Shown here: positions 18,280 to 28,331 of the stretch, in pieces | Position numbering within the stretch: position 1 is the first letter of the stretch | Layout: each line of letters begins with the position of its first letter | Assembly: GCA_001769855.1 (NCBI GenBank) | Contig: MEPP01000025.1 | Coordinates: 341,211-405,210 of the forward strand | Source: Bdellovibrionales bacterium GWA2_49_15 | GTDB lineage: Bacteria > Bdellovibrionota > Bacteriovoracia > Bacteriovoracales > Bacteriovoracaceae | Length of the DNA stretch: 64,000 nt | Reading direction: 5' to 3' | Translations under genes and position numbers: made by a program | The notes under the pieces: model-generated | Seen by the model: the letters and a program-made list of their open reading frames with translations, nothing else | What the model was told of the DNA's origin: nothing | The model's database searches: none

Positions 18280-21152
18280 GGTATTTTCTTGCCTTGCTTT
18301 TATTTTCCTTCATGCTGCTTGTTGATGCAAGCGCGGCGCTGGATAGCATAATAAAGATTTCAAGTGTCAAAATTGATTGCGATGGTGACCATGAGCTTTG
18401 TAAACAGTTTCATGAAAATTTCAAGCTAAGCCCTGGCAAGATGTTTACAGAAAACGGACTATACAATTTTATAGGGGTCTCACTACAAGACCCCTATATT
18501 AAAAATGCAAAATTCCAAATAATCAGGGATGGCGACAGCTATCGCATCAGGATAATTGTTAATACGAAAATCAAACTAAAAAGCATTGATTTTAAAATCA
18601 TGTACAACTCTAAGCCTGTTGAGTTTACGCCCCAAGGTTTTTCTCATGTGGAATACTTTGAAGATTTAAATTTAGATGAATTGGGCCGCAATATGCTGGA
18701 TGATCTAGAGTCGAGGGGTTTGATTGCGGATGAGGTTGAGGTCGGCACAGAAACTTTATCCGAAGATGGTATTTTAAAGATCGTCGTTGATGTTCGAAAT
18801 ATGCTGCAGGTTAAGGCGATTGAGTATATTGCTCCTGCCAACTACCTTTCTTTTCTAAAGGAAAGCTTCCATCGTTTTGTGAGAAAGCAGTGGAGCAAGG
18901 TTGATTTTGAGATTGCGCTTGATAATTTCTCCCGTGATTTATTTTATGAGGGGTACTACTTCTCTGAAATCAAATATACTGCCGAGGTGTTGGAAAAGAA
19001 ATATCTTGCCATCAAATTAAATTTATCACTTGGTGAGCGTTACAATATCGCGCCGAGTGGTAATAAGATATTTTCTCGCAGTGAAATTCTTTCTTTTATT
19101 CATAACTTTATTAGAAATAAGAGCGGTCAGTTTGATGCCGAGCAAATACGCAATGATCTTTTATCAAGGTACCAGGAGCGTGGCCTCTATGGCACTACTG
19201 TGACGATTCGCACCCAAAATGGTAAAGATCGACTTGGTCAAAAAATGCTTGTGTATTATTTTCATATCTCAGAAGGTCGCAAGGTACCTGTTAACACATA
19301 CGATTTTACTGGTGCGAATTTTTTCGATCGAGCAACGGTTTTATCATGGACTGATAAGTTAAATTCAACTTTAGTGAATCGCAATTATGTTGATGAGACT
19401 GCACTTCAAAAATTTGTACAGGTGATTAAGAATGAATATTTAAAAAATGGTTTTTTTGATATCGACATACATGGGCCATTTGTAGAGTTTATTCAGTCTT
19501 CTGGTGCAGTAATCACTTATAAAATTCATGAGGGAAAGCAATACTATGTTAGGGGAATTACAATTAGAGGTCTCGATGCGAAGAATCAGCAGGAGATTTT
19601 GGCCAGATTGAGTAATACAGTTGGTGGAGTTGCAAATTTTCTGGAGATTGATGCAGATATAAAACGTGTAACCTCCTCCCTGAGCGTCAATGGATATATT
19701 TTTGCATATCTTAAAAATCAAAATGATCCAGATGTTTTGCTGATAGATACCAATAATTCCTCTGTTGATTTTAAATTCGACCTTGAATCTGGCAAGAAGG
19801 TATTTTTTGAGGACTACAAAATCACTGGCAATAGTAAAACCAAATCGGAAGTGATTGCCAGAGAAATTGAGCTAACCCCAAAACAGCTTATCACGCCCTC
19901 TCTCCTTAAAGATTTGACCGATAAACTTCTGGCCCTAGGTTTATTTAGTTCTGTTAAAATCACACCGATTATCACCACTGATTTGAGTAACGACTCAGCT
20001 TCAGCAACGCTTGTTATAAACGTGCAGGAAAAAGATTCGATTCAAATAAAGATAGCACCGGGTTTTCGAACGGATCTTGGCTTGAAAACATCAGCGACGG
20101 TAAATTTTGATAATCTTTTTGGAAGCAATAAATCTTTGGGAATTAGCGCTCAAGCGAATAAACGTTTTGATTTAAGCGGATTGGATCCACGTCGTCGCGG
20201 TGAAAATAAAAACTTTATCGAATGGGCGACAAGTGTTGATTATGCTCATCCTTATCTCTTTAATTCTAAATTTAAATTTGATGCTTCTTCTACCGCGTCT
20301 CGAAGGCGTTTTTATGGCTTTGATGCTGAAATATTTCAAAACTCAGTTCAATTATCTCGCGAGATTTTTAACTTTCTCAGCATCGGAGCGATGTACCAAC
20401 TCGAAGTCATTAATCAGTACGATGCGAGCAAGGAAATTGACTCTGGATATTTTCGCATTGGAAGTCTAAGCCCCTCCATCACCTTTGATTTCAGAGATAA
20501 TCCTGTTTTGCCGCATCGTGGTTTTCTAACCTCTCTCACTTATGAGGTTGCCAATCCAGAACTCAATTCATTGAGCAGAGAAGATATTGAAATTAATTAT
20601 TACAAGGTTATTTGGCGAAATAAAATTTATCTGCCAATTAACGATACTATAACTTTTGCGACCTCTCTGGTCATGGGAATGGAAGAAAATTTAGCTAAAG
20701 AGGTGCGCCGCGATGCTACTGGAAATGTCATTCTAAACGCAAATGGTGTGCCACAGACCAAGGGTTACATCCCGAGTATCAAGGTGTTCAGACTCGATGG
20801 TTTTGATACTGTTCGCGGCTTCTCAGATGCAGAAATAAATCGTTTGCAGAGAGGCCAAGATATCAATGAAATGATCATTCAAGATCGAGCCTATTTTATT
20901 AATCTAAAATTGGAGCCGCGTGTGTATTTGGACGATAGTTTGATTTTGGGAGTCTTTCTTGACGCTGGGCGCGTATATGTCCAAGAGCTGGAACCTGAGG
21001 AATTGAGATTTGGTGCAGGTACAAGCCTGAAATTAGTAACACCTGTTGGTACCCTGGATTTCAACTACGGCGTAAAGCTCAAAAGGGGCCAAGATGCGAA
21101 CAACAATAAGGAATCCTTCGGCCGTTTTCATATCTCAATCGGCTTCTTCTAG
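18276..21152 (+). CDS. Omp85-family outer membrane protein (BamA/TamA-like)
   Basis: 958 aa. Signal peptide (MRYFLALLLFSFMLLVDASA), then several POTRA-like repeats up to about residue 580, including YYVRGITIRGLDAKNQQEIL and VFFEDYKITGNSKTKSEVIA, then a 16-strand barrel. The barrel contains NPVLPHRGFLTSL and the lid-lock-type segment RLDGFDTVRGF, and ends in a C-terminal Phe (FHISIGFF) as required for Bam recognition. It is too long for a standard three-POTRA TamA, and its POTRA count suggests a BamA/TamA hybrid layout. The ATG at 18276 lies in the ATGA overlap with tamB; an upstream TTG is possible but would spoil the signal peptide. Confidence 0.85.
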   Translation: MRYFLALLLFSFMLLVDASAALDSIIKISSVKIDCDGDHELCKQFHENFKLSPGKMFTENGLYNFIGVSLQDPYIKNAKFQIIRDGDSYRIRIIVNTKIKLKSIDFKIMYNSKPVEFTPQGFSHVEYFEDLNLDELGRNMLDDLESRGLIADEVEVGTETLSEDGILKIVVDVRNMLQVKAIEYIAPANYLSFLKESFHRFVRKQWSKVDFEIALDNFSRDLFYEGYYFSEIKYTAEVLEKKYLAIKLNLSLGERYNIAPSGNKIFSRSEILSFIHNFIRNKSGQFDAEQIRNDLLSRYQERGLYGTTVTIRTQNGKDRLGQKMLVYYFHISEGRKVPVNTYDFTGANFFDRATVLSWTDKLNSTLVNRNYVDETALQKFVQVIKNEYLKNGFFDIDIHGPFVEFIQSSGAVITYKIHEGKQYYVRGITIRGLDAKNQQEILARLSNTVGGVANFLEIDADIKRVTSSLSVNGYIFAYLKNQNDPDVLLIDTNNSSVDFKFDLESGKKVFFEDYKITGNSKTKSEVIAREIELTPKQLITPSLLKDLTDKLLALGLFSSVKITPIITTDLSNDSASATLVINVQEKDSIQIKIAPGFRTDLGLKTSATVNFDNLFGSNKSLGISAQANKRFDLSGLDPRRRGENKNFIEWATSVDYAHPYLFNSKFKFDASSTASRRRFYGFDAEIFQNSVQLSREIFNFLSIGAMYQLEVINQYDASKEIDSGYFRIGSLSPSITFDFRDNPVLPHRGFLTSLTYEVANPELNSLSREDIEINYYKVIWRNKIYLPINDTITFATSLVMGMEENLAKEVRRDATGNVILNANGVPQTKGYIPSIKVFRLDGFDTVRGFSDAEINRLQRGQDINEMIIQDRAYFINLKLEPRVYLDDSLILGVFLDAGRVYVQELEPEELRFGAGTSLKLVTPVGTLDFNYGVKLKRGQDANNNKESFGRFHISIGFF

Positions 21153-21196
21153 TGAGGTCTACCTCGTGAAATAGGGGCAAAGCACTGAATATATTC

Positions 21197-21224
21197 TTGA
21201 CTTCATGATAGGGGCCCCTATATA
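21197..21224 (+). promoter_or_regulatory. Sigma-70 promoter for rplM-rpsI
   Basis: TTGACT at 21197-21202, a 16-bp spacer with a GGGGCCCC palindrome, and TATATA at 21219-21224. The leader to the rplM ATG would be about 75 nt. Confidence 0.6.
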
Positions 21225-21304
21225 AGAAATAGCATTTCTCTCACCTCTACCAACATTTAGTTTGGTTTTGTGTTAAATTTACGACTGTTTTGAGGAATTT
21301 TTTT

Positions 21305-21751
21305 ATGCGTAAGCAACAAAGATCGTTCATTTTAAAACCGGCTGATGCCGACAAAAAGTGGTTTGTAGTTGATGCTACAGATCAGGTTGTTGGTCGCTTC
21401 GCTTCAGAGGTTGCCAAGGTTTTAAAAGGCAAGACCAATCCAAAGTACACTCCCAATACTGACTCTGGTGATTATGTCATTGTAATCAATGCCGAGAAGG
21501 TTAAATTTACCGGTAAAAAATGGGAGAAGAAGAACTATTACTGGCACACCAATCATATTGGCGGTATTAAGAAAAGAACGGCTCTTGAACAATTGGAAAA
21601 GCATCCTGAGTTGATTCTTTACAATGCAATATTCGGTATGTTGCCAAAGACATCATTAGGAAGAAAACAATTAACCAAGCTGAAATTGTTTTCTGGGCCT
21701 ACTCATAATTTAGAAGCACAAAAACCAGCTGAACTTAATTTTAATCTTTAA
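21305..21751 (+). CDS. rplM: 50S ribosomal protein L13
   Basis: 148 aa. Conserved segments DKKWFVVDATDQVVGRFAS, KYTPNTDSGDYVIVINAEKV and FGMLPKTSLGRKQLTKLKL identify L13. TGAGGA at 21291-21296 precedes the ATG at 21305, so a longer TTG-initiated frame from 21290 is rejected. It is followed by rpsI after 12 bp, the universal L13-S9 pair. Confidence 0.97.
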   Translation: MRKQQRSFILKPADADKKWFVVDATDQVVGRFASEVAKVLKGKTNPKYTPNTDSGDYVIVINAEKVKFTGKKWEKKNYYWHTNHIGGIKKRTALEQLEKHPELILYNAIFGMLPKTSLGRKQLTKLKLFSGPTHNLEAQKPAELNFNL

Positions 21752-21763
21752 TAGGGAAAAAGT

Positions 21764-22168
21764 ATGGCAACGAAAGGTAAAGTGTACGACACATACACAG
21801 TGGGAAGAAGGAAGTCATCAGTAGCTCGCGTGTATGGTTCAGCCGGAACAGGCAAGGTAGTCATTAATAAAAGAGATTTACGATCTTATTTTGGTAAAGA
21901 AACTGATCTTTACGTGGTGAATCAGCCTTTGGAACTTCTAAAGCTGAAAGATCGCTATGATTGGGTTATTAATGTAAGGGGCGGTGGGACAACTGGTCAG
22001 TCTGGCGCTATTCGTCTGGGCATTGCCAGGGCATTGCTGAAGATAAACCCAACGTTTCGTGGAGAATTAAAAAAAGCAGGATTCCTGACTCGCGATTCAC
22101 GAAAGGTGGAAAGACAAAAAGCCGGTATGCGAGGAGCAAGGGCCCGTTATCAATTCTCTAAAAGATAA
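21764..22168 (+). CDS. rpsI: 30S ribosomal protein S9
   Basis: 134 aa. [14 protein letters not shown] at the N-terminus, [21 protein letters not shown] in the middle, and the basic C-terminal tail [10 protein letters not shown] that reaches the P-site tRNA. GGGAAAAAGT precedes the ATG. It is the last gene of the ribosomal operon and a strong terminator follows. Confidence 0.97.
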   Translation: MATKGKVYDTYTVGRRKSSVARVYGSAGTGKVVINKRDLRSYFGKETDLYVVNQPLELLKLKDRYDWVINVRGGGTTGQSGAIRLGIARALLKINPTFRGELKKAGFLTRDSRKVERQKAGMRGARARYQFSKR

Positions 22169-22197
22169 TTTTTCGAACCTAAAATTTTTGATCATAA

Positions 22198-22230
22198 CGA
22201 ATGCCCCAATTTGGGGCATTCGTATTTTTA
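22198..22230 (+). terminator. Rho-independent terminator after rpsI
   Basis: Ten-base stem CGAATGCCCC (22198-22207) with GGGGCATTCG (22213-22222), a 5-nt loop, then TATTTTTA. A second GC-rich hairpin (GGGGC/GCCCC around 22260-22280) lacks a T-run. Confidence 0.88.
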
Positions 22231-22440
22231 CAGTCAAATATTTCACGACTGCCATCAAAGTGGGGCATATTTTGGCCCCATATTGCGCAAAATAATTTAT
22301 ATTTACAGGCTGCACGGGAAAGTTCCTTGAGATACGCCCTGAAATCAGATGGTTGCGTGAGATAGCGCCCCCGAAACTCTACTTAAGAAATCGGAAATTA
22401 TACCCGATCAATATCGTATAGTTTACTAGGGGGAATAGTG

Positions 22441-23172
22441 ATGAAAACCTTCCGAGATATTCTTCGTTGTTGTATTTTGCCAAATGTATTTCTCTATATT
22501 TCCCTTTCAAATGCAACAACCTTTTTGCCAACTCCCCTAGAGCAACAACTCGAGAGTGTAAGTGCTGTTATCCGTGGTCAATATCTTGGCTCAGTAAGTA
22601 AAAGATCGCCGAGCGGAGATGTCGTAACTCAATTGTCCTTCAAACTCAAATCTCAGGTGGGTTTATTACCGAAAGAGATTTTAAATCCAAATAATTTCAT
22701 GGTGCTCATGCCGGGTGGAACCCTTGATGGCATCGTCTATTTTGTTCAAGGTGTACCGACATTCAGGATGGATGAGGAGGCAATCATATTTTTGGCGAAA
22801 GGACCTTATGGTCTGCATATTTATAATCTTGGGCTTGGAAAATACAGCATTGTGAAGGAAGCCGGAAATACATTAATTCGATCTGACATTTTTCCAACAC
22901 ACTCGGAGCTGGGTAATATTTCGTTTGAGCAGTTGGAAACGCAGCTAAGTCGACGCTTTGGCCAATCTCTCCAGCAGATTAAATTAAACTACTCAACACC
23001 ACCCGCGATCGTAGCCTCGGAGCAGTCGAGGCGTGACCCGGCATCGGCCACCGGGAGAGAAATAGCGTCCGCAGAAGCTGAGGGAGATGGGCTTGGTCAA
23101 GGCTGGATCTTAATGCTCTTCTTGGGAATCTTAGGAATTATTTCGACTCGCTTAACAAGGAGAAGAAACTAA
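22441..23172 (+). CDS. Secreted protein with C-terminal hydrophobic/basic tail
   Basis: 243 aa, unknown. N-terminal signal-type sequence, a beta-rich body (for example NPNNFMVLMPGGTLDGIVYF), a disordered segment (about residues 185-215), then Gly-rich GDGLGQG, about 18 hydrophobic residues and the basic end RLTRRRN. That tripartite tail resembles bacterial C-terminal sorting signals of the GlyGly-CTERM or MYXO-CTERM kind. GGGGG lies 8 nt before the ATG at 22441. The matrixin protease follows without a gap, so the pair is probably expressed and exported together. The body is not a family I can name. Confidence 0.6.
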   Translation: MKTFRDILRCCILPNVFLYISLSNATTFLPTPLEQQLESVSAVIRGQYLGSVSKRSPSGDVVTQLSFKLKSQVGLLPKEILNPNNFMVLMPGGTLDGIVYFVQGVPTFRMDEEAIIFLAKGPYGLHIYNLGLGKYSIVKEAGNTLIRSDIFPTHSELGNISFEQLETQLSRRFGQSLQQIKLNYSTPPAIVASEQSRRDPASATGREIASAEAEGDGLGQGWILMLFLGILGIISTRLTRRRN

Positions 23173-24962
23173 TTAAAGTTCTAATTTGTTCCATATTGAT
23201 AGGAATGTTTTTTGAAAACGCACAGGCATTTGTTCCTTCGAAAGATATATATGGTCTAAATTTATCATGGCGAACAAATATCTCGAGCGTGAGTATTTAC
23301 CTTAACACTCAAAATTCTTATGGTATTTCAACCAATGCGGTTAAAAGTGAAGTCCTAAATGCCAGTGCTACCTGGGGACAGTATCTCCCCATGAGTCTCC
23401 AAACTTATGAAACAACGGCTGCCCCTGCAGCGGGTAGAAATGATATATATTTTTCCAATAATTCTATGTTTTTTTCGGACTCTTCAGTCGTCGCGGTCAC
23501 CCAGGTGTCCTATAGAGAGGGAACGGGAGAAATTTTGGAAGCAGATATCGTAATAAACGATGCGACAACAACGCCAAGTTTGGCATCCAACGCGCTCTAC
23601 TATCTTGGGAACACTCTCGTTCATGAATTTGGTCATTTCGTCGGTTTAGGTCATTCTCAGTTTCTTCATTCAACCATGTTTTATAAATTGAACTACGGTC
23701 AATACCAGATGAGTGAAGAAGACATAAGTAGTGTTCGCACCATTTATTCTCCAAATTCATATCCCGGAATTCGAGGTACTGTTGTTGGCGGGCGCAATTT
23801 GAGTGGGATTTTTGGGGCAAACGTACAGGCGATCTCCATGAAACTTGGCAAAGTCGTGGGTGACGCTATCTCAGAATCAGATGGAACATTTGTGATAGAT
23901 GGTTTGGACACGAGCGATAATTATTTTTTGTATGTCCGACCGTCCTATAAACCAGAATCCTTGCCCTACTATTACAGGACGGTGAGATCTGACTTTTGTG
24001 AGGGAAGAACCAAGTATCGAGGTAATCTTTACTCAACCTGCTTTGCTGAAGAGAAAGGAATGGCCCAGATTGTCTCATTAAATGACACCAACCATCTTGA
24101 TGTAGGGATGGTTAGCATCGGTTGCGGGTTAGAAGTTCCTCAGAGCTATCTTCAAAACAAGAATACCAGTGAGAGTTTTGCCCCTACATTGATTAAGGCA
24201 GATGGCACCGTGGGAATGGCCATGACGGGTTATTTTTCTTTATTTGACGTAACGAATAATGTTGCCGATAAAATAATGTTTGATCTGAGTAATTACTCAT
24301 TGCCATCGGGGCAAATCTATTTAGATGTAAAAGCGGTTTACCACTCGATTTATTCTCCTCTGAAGCTGGATTTTTCCCTCACGCGCACTGGAACAAGTAC
24401 CGTGTCTTTCCCAACTTTGGTTAATGGGATGGGAAGGGGGGCGGACAGTTCAATCAACTTTGATGCCTCTGGCAGAATCCTTCTTGATTCAGGGACCTCA
24501 AGTAATAATAAAATTACATTGACCGTTACTCCTGATTCGATGAGTGATTATTTGATTTCAAATCCAACGATCCCTTACACATTGGAAGATATTTTTCCGG
24601 CTTCTGCACAATTTATTGATGATCATGGAGTTTATATCTTGATTGCCACCCTATCTGAGTATTCTGGCGGAAGTTTTAGGCCGATTAGGTCAATTTCAAA
24701 TACCAAGGTTTATGACAATAGGAGATGTCCACAGGGGCCAAATACGTTCACTGTCTCGCCGGCCAACTCAAGTGCCGCAGTATCGGCGTCCAAAGTCAAA
24801 AAATCAGAGGATAACCAGGCGTCATTGATTGCTGCATGTGGCACGATAGGCCCTTCCGATCCGAACAGTGGTGCCGGTTCAGGACTAGCGTTCTTCGCCA
24901 CATTTTTGTTAAGCTTTTTATTTCTAAATGGCCTAAGATCGGCCCGCATAATTATTTTCTAG
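23172..24962 (+). CDS. Secreted matrixin-type zinc metalloprotease
   Basis: About 596 aa. Zincin motif HEFGHFVGLGH (His151, His155, His161 and Glu152, counted from the ATT start), followed by Met169 as the Met-turn, as in matrixins. A beta-sandwich-like region follows, then the C-terminus has Cys, a Gly/Ser spacer, about 18 hydrophobic residues and Arg (sorting-tail-like). The frame has no ATG/GTG/TTG that keeps a signal peptide. ATT at 23172, 9 nt after AAGGAG, gives a good one (KVLICSILIGMFFENAQA). The alternatives, TTG at 23196 or ATG at 23205, would truncate it. Function is firm; the start is inference. Confidence 0.8.
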   Translation: MKVLICSILIGMFFENAQAFVPSKDIYGLNLSWRTNISSVSIYLNTQNSYGISTNAVKSEVLNASATWGQYLPMSLQTYETTAAPAAGRNDIYFSNNSMFFSDSSVVAVTQVSYREGTGEILEADIVINDATTTPSLASNALYYLGNTLVHEFGHFVGLGHSQFLHSTMFYKLNYGQYQMSEEDISSVRTIYSPNSYPGIRGTVVGGRNLSGIFGANVQAISMKLGKVVGDAISESDGTFVIDGLDTSDNYFLYVRPSYKPESLPYYYRTVRSDFCEGRTKYRGNLYSTCFAEEKGMAQIVSLNDTNHLDVGMVSIGCGLEVPQSYLQNKNTSESFAPTLIKADGTVGMAMTGYFSLFDVTNNVADKIMFDLSNYSLPSGQIYLDVKAVYHSIYSPLKLDFSLTRTGTSTVSFPTLVNGMGRGADSSINFDASGRILLDSGTSSNNKITLTVTPDSMSDYLISNPTIPYTLEDIFPASAQFIDDHGVYILIATLSEYSGGSFRPIRSISNTKVYDNRRCPQGPNTFTVSPANSSAAVSASKVKKSEDNQASLIAACGTIGPSDPNSGAGSGLAFFATFLLSFLFLNGLRSARIIIF

Positions 24963-25014
24963 TGTCTATCTCGCAAAGCGCTATGTTACAATAAAGCCTC
25001 ATAATGCGAGGATA

Positions 25015-25491
25015 ATGATGAAAGTTATAGTGTCGTTCTTGTTGCTGACCATGTCTGCGTCAATTTTTGCGCTTAATTTAAGCACTGAGATTCATAAAAT
25101 CCCTGATAGAAAAAAGACAATTTACTTTAGTCGTGGCATTTTTCATAACGGTAATAAAACCCAAGAATCAAAACTGAAGGCGGTTCGGCACTCTTTTTAC
25201 TCAAAAGAGGGCTATGAAAGATTAGTTATTGATTTTGAGAGCGCTAAAGTGCCCAAGATTTATGGTGGATTATTAGAAGAAAAGAATCAACTACATCTCG
25301 ATTTTTTTAAAGTGATGATGCCCGTGAGTGTTGGGGCGTTCGGGAACAGTGTGATGGTTGATGCGATCAATTTTTTTCCGATACAAGGGGAGTCGCTTAC
25401 GCTAGAAATTAATTTCAAATTTAAGGTAAAAGTCGAACTTTTCACCCTTGAAAACCCCGCAAGATTAGTGGTTGATTTAATAAAAATATAA
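25015..25491 (+). CDS. Small secreted protein with AMIN-like fold
   Basis: 158 aa. Signal peptide (MMKVIVSFLLLTMSASIFA), then a beta-rich domain with YERLVIDFESAKVPKIYGGL and ENPARLVVDLIKI. The latter has the RLVVDL ending seen in AMIN domains of secretins and amidases, including the PilQ in this window. AMIN domains bind peptidoglycan, so a periplasmic wall-binding role is plausible but unproven. GAGGAT precedes the ATG. It is 19 bp upstream of lon. Confidence 0.55.
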   Translation: MMKVIVSFLLLTMSASIFALNLSTEIHKIPDRKKTIYFSRGIFHNGNKTQESKLKAVRHSFYSKEGYERLVIDFESAKVPKIYGGLLEEKNQLHLDFFKVMMPVSVGAFGNSVMVDAINFFPIQGESLTLEINFKFKVKVELFTLENPARLVVDLIKI

Positions 25492-25510
25492 GAAAAAGGC
25501 GCAATATTTT

Positions 25511-28039
25511 ATGGCAAATAGTGAAAATGATTTTCAAGTCCAAATTAAACCAAGTGAAGTTGATATTAAAGGTTTTCCAGATCGAGTTGTTATAATTCCA
25601 ATAATAAACAGCCCAATCTTTCCTGGTATGATCGCACCAATTATCCTGGGCGAGGAAAAATTCTCGCCAGAGTTGGACGAGCAACTGTTGAAGGTCGGTC
25701 ATGTCGCTCTAAATCTTGTCAAGTACCGTGAAGATCTTAAAGAGCAAAATGAAGATGATCTTGAGGTCGGTCCTGGCGATATTTATAAGGTTGGAGTGCT
25801 GTGCAAAGTTGTTAAGAAGCTAAAACTGCCTGATGGCTCGGTCAATATTTTAGTTCATGGCATGAAAAGGTACAGGGCCTCAGAGATCGTGAGTGATAAA
25901 ACGTTACTCAAATCGAAAGTTGAAGTCTTTGATGATATTTTGGAAACTGACGAGGAATTGGATGCCTATACACGATCAGTGATCAACCAGGTTAAAAAAC
26001 TCAGCGAAATTAATCCCTATTTCAATGAGGAGATGAAGCTGGCGATGCTAAATTCTCCTTCCCCGGGAGCCTTGGCCGATTTAGTCGCATTTGCTTTGAG
26101 TTTAGATATTCCTGAGGCGCAAGATTTTCTGGAAACATTGGTGGTGAAAAAGCGTTTTGCCAAATTGCTTGTCTATTTAAAGCGCGAAAAAGATGTCGCC
26201 GACATACAGAAAAAAATCTCTGATGAAGTTAATGATAAGGTTAACAAGTATCAGCGTGAGTATTTCCTAAGAGAGCAGTTGAAAGTTATTCGCGCAGAGC
26301 TTGGGATGGATGAGGATGATAAATCTCGCGATATAAAACGAATGAGAGAGATCATCGAAAAAGTTGGCATGCCACCCGATGCATTGAAAGCAGCACAAGA
26401 GGAGCTGGAGCGACTCGAGGTCATACCAGATAGTAGCCCTGAGTATAACGTTGCAAGAACCTATTTGAATTGGATGATCGATCTGCCTTGGAATAAATCA
26501 ACTGATTTAGTCATTAATATAAAGCTGGCACGAAAAATTTTGGCCAAAGATCATTACGGATTGGAAAAAGCCAAAGAAAGAATTTTGGAATTTTTGGCGG
26601 TAAGAAAATTGCGGCCGGAATACGATGGTACTATTTTATGCCTAGCAGGACCTCCAGGCGTTGGGAAAACTTCTCTAGGGAAAAGTATTGCCCGATCTCT
26701 TGGCCGAAAGTTTTATCGTTTCAGCTTGGGTGGCATGCGTGATGAGGCCGAAATTAAAGGTCATCGTCGAACCTATGTTGGCGCAATGCCAGGAAAAATT
26801 ATCCAGGCAATCAAGAGAGTTGAAGTTAATAATCCGGTAATTATGCTCGACGAAATAGATAAAATGGGAAAATCTTTTCAAGGCGATCCGGCCTCAGCAC
26901 TGCTTGAAGTTCTCGATCCAGAACAGAATTCGGCTTTTTTAGACAACTATCTTGATGTGACATTCAATCTTTCCAAAGTTCTATTTATCGCAACGGCAAA
27001 TAATATTAATGACATTCCAGAACCACTTTTAGATCGAATGGAGGTCATTGAATTGAGCGGCTATACAATAGAGGAAAAGCTGAATATTGCGACAAAGTGG
27101 GTAATCCCGAAGCAATTGGAGAAACACGGTTTAAATAAAAATGAATTTCATCTCACAACGGATGTGATGAAAAAACTTGTTGCCGATTATGCAAGGGAGC
27201 CGGGTGTTCGTGTGATGGAGCAAACCATTGCAAAACTTTGTCGGCGTGCCGCGCTTGAGAAGGTGGCCACTGGTAAACGAAAGATTTTTGAACCCGCGAT
27301 AAAAGACCTGGAAAAATATCTTGGTGTGGCCCGATATCAGGTTGAGAAGGCCGAAAAAATTCTTCATCCCGGAGTGGTTACCGGTTTGGCATGGACTGCC
27401 TTCGGTGGGGAGATTCTTTTTATTGAAACCTTGCCGCTGAAAGGTAAAGGTGGATTTAAATTAACTGGGCAGCTTGGTGAAGTGATGCATGAATCTGCCA
27501 ACCTGGCCTACAGTTATGTGAAAATGCTTCTCCAGGTTGATTTGGATAAGGTTGGTGCTAAAAAAGCTTCTAAGGGAATGCAGAAAAAGAGTGAAATTGT
27601 TCCCTCCGGCAAAGCTCCTGTTGCAGTTCCAGGTCAGGCAACTCCGGCCGAGATAATAGATCCCCAAGATTTCTTAGCGACGCATGAAATACACCTGCAC
27701 TTGCCAGCGGGGGCGACTCCTAAAGACGGTCCGAGTGCTGGCATTACAATGGCGACCGCGCTATTTGGCTTGGCCACAAAACGAAAAGTGAAGGCCGATC
27801 TTGCGATGACTGGCGAACTCAGTTTAACTGGAAAGGTGTTACCCGTAGGTGGAATTAAAGAAAAAGTTCTAGCTGCCAAGAGAGCGGGGATTAGAGAAAT
27901 TATTTTACCACAGCAGAATTTGAAGGACTTAAAAGAAGTCCCAGCGATCCATCGCCGTGGTCTAAAGTTTCATCCTGTCTCTCATTTTGATCAAGTCTTA
28001 AAGATTGCCTTCAAAATGAAGACAATGGCCGGGGACTAA
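25511..28039 (+). CDS. lon: ATP-dependent protease Lon
   Basis: Hexameric AAA+ serine protease for damaged and regulatory proteins. 842 aa: N-terminal substrate domain (about 20-215), coiled-coil region, AAA+ domain with Walker A GPPGVGKT (Lys386) and Walker B MLDEIDK, and the protease domain with Ser742 in PKDGPSAG and Lys785 in [10 protein letters not shown], 43 residues apart as in E. coli Lon. A 35-40 residue Lys/Ala/Pro insert sits at about 678-715, before the protease active site. The 3' end overlaps the rpoZ 3' end by 4 bases on the other strand. A second lon-type gene ends at the right edge of the window. Confidence 0.96.
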   Translation: MANSENDFQVQIKPSEVDIKGFPDRVVIIPIINSPIFPGMIAPIILGEEKFSPELDEQLLKVGHVALNLVKYREDLKEQNEDDLEVGPGDIYKVGVLCKVVKKLKLPDGSVNILVHGMKRYRASEIVSDKTLLKSKVEVFDDILETDEELDAYTRSVINQVKKLSEINPYFNEEMKLAMLNSPSPGALADLVAFALSLDIPEAQDFLETLVVKKRFAKLLVYLKREKDVADIQKKISDEVNDKVNKYQREYFLREQLKVIRAELGMDEDDKSRDIKRMREIIEKVGMPPDALKAAQEELERLEVIPDSSPEYNVARTYLNWMIDLPWNKSTDLVINIKLARKILAKDHYGLEKAKERILEFLAVRKLRPEYDGTILCLAGPPGVGKTSLGKSIARSLGRKFYRFSLGGMRDEAEIKGHRRTYVGAMPGKIIQAIKRVEVNNPVIMLDEIDKMGKSFQGDPASALLEVLDPEQNSAFLDNYLDVTFNLSKVLFIATANNINDIPEPLLDRMEVIELSGYTIEEKLNIATKWVIPKQLEKHGLNKNEFHLTTDVMKKLVADYAREPGVRVMEQTIAKLCRRAALEKVATGKRKIFEPAIKDLEKYLGVARYQVEKAEKILHPGVVTGLAWTAFGGEILFIETLPLKGKGGFKLTGQLGEVMHESANLAYSYVKMLLQVDLDKVGAKKASKGMQKKSEIVPSGKAPVAVPGQATPAEIIDPQDFLATHEIHLHLPAGATPKDGPSAGITMATALFGLATKRKVKADLAMTGELSLTGKVLPVGGIKEKVLAAKRAGIREIILPQQNLKDLKEVPAIHRRGLKFHPVSHFDQVLKIAFKMKTMAGD

Positions 28040-28248
28040 AATTCTTCTGAGTCGTATTCTTTCTTCTGCTGATGCTTAATGATTCCAGAAGCAATTTCAC
28101 GGAGTGCGGTAACAATATCCTTATTTTTGCTTTTAACAAGAGGTTCGGCACCTTCTCGTAATTGCTTAACCCTCTTTGTTGCTAGGTGGACCAACTCATA
28201 TCTGTTCTCAACTCTGGCCAAGCAATCTTCAACTGTAATTCGTGCCAT
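28036..28248 (-). CDS. rpoZ: RNA polymerase omega subunit
   Basis: 70 aa. [20 protein letters not shown] and the [20 protein letters not shown] elements are diagnostic for omega, which helps fold the beta-prime subunit. It has its own promoter and converges on lon with overlapping stop codons. In many bacteria the gene is followed by spoT; that is not so here. Confidence 0.93.
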   Translation of the reverse strand: MARITVEDCLARVENRYELVHLATKRVKQLREGAEPLVKSKNKDIVTALREIASGIIKHQQKKEYDSEEF

Positions 28249-28286
28249 AAATCATAAACCCTTGGAAATTGTATGTTGAACATTGG

Positions 28287-28315
28287 AAATTAGTCGAGTC
28301 TCTATGGAATGTCAA
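28287..28315 (-). promoter_or_regulatory. Sigma-70 promoter for rpoZ
   Basis: On the minus strand: perfect TTGACA (28310-28315), 17-bp spacer, TAATTT (28287-28292), predicting a start about 30 nt before the rpoZ ATG. Confidence 0.6.
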
Positions 28316-28331
28316 ATTATGGCGCAGGATA

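Noticed and set aside
22231..22440. Looked for a tRNA, riboswitch or promoter in the spacer before the secreted protein pair.
   Set aside because: No cloverleaf; a GGGGC/GCCCC hairpin at ~22260-22280 has no T-run and no known riboswitch core was recognised. Not listed as a feature.
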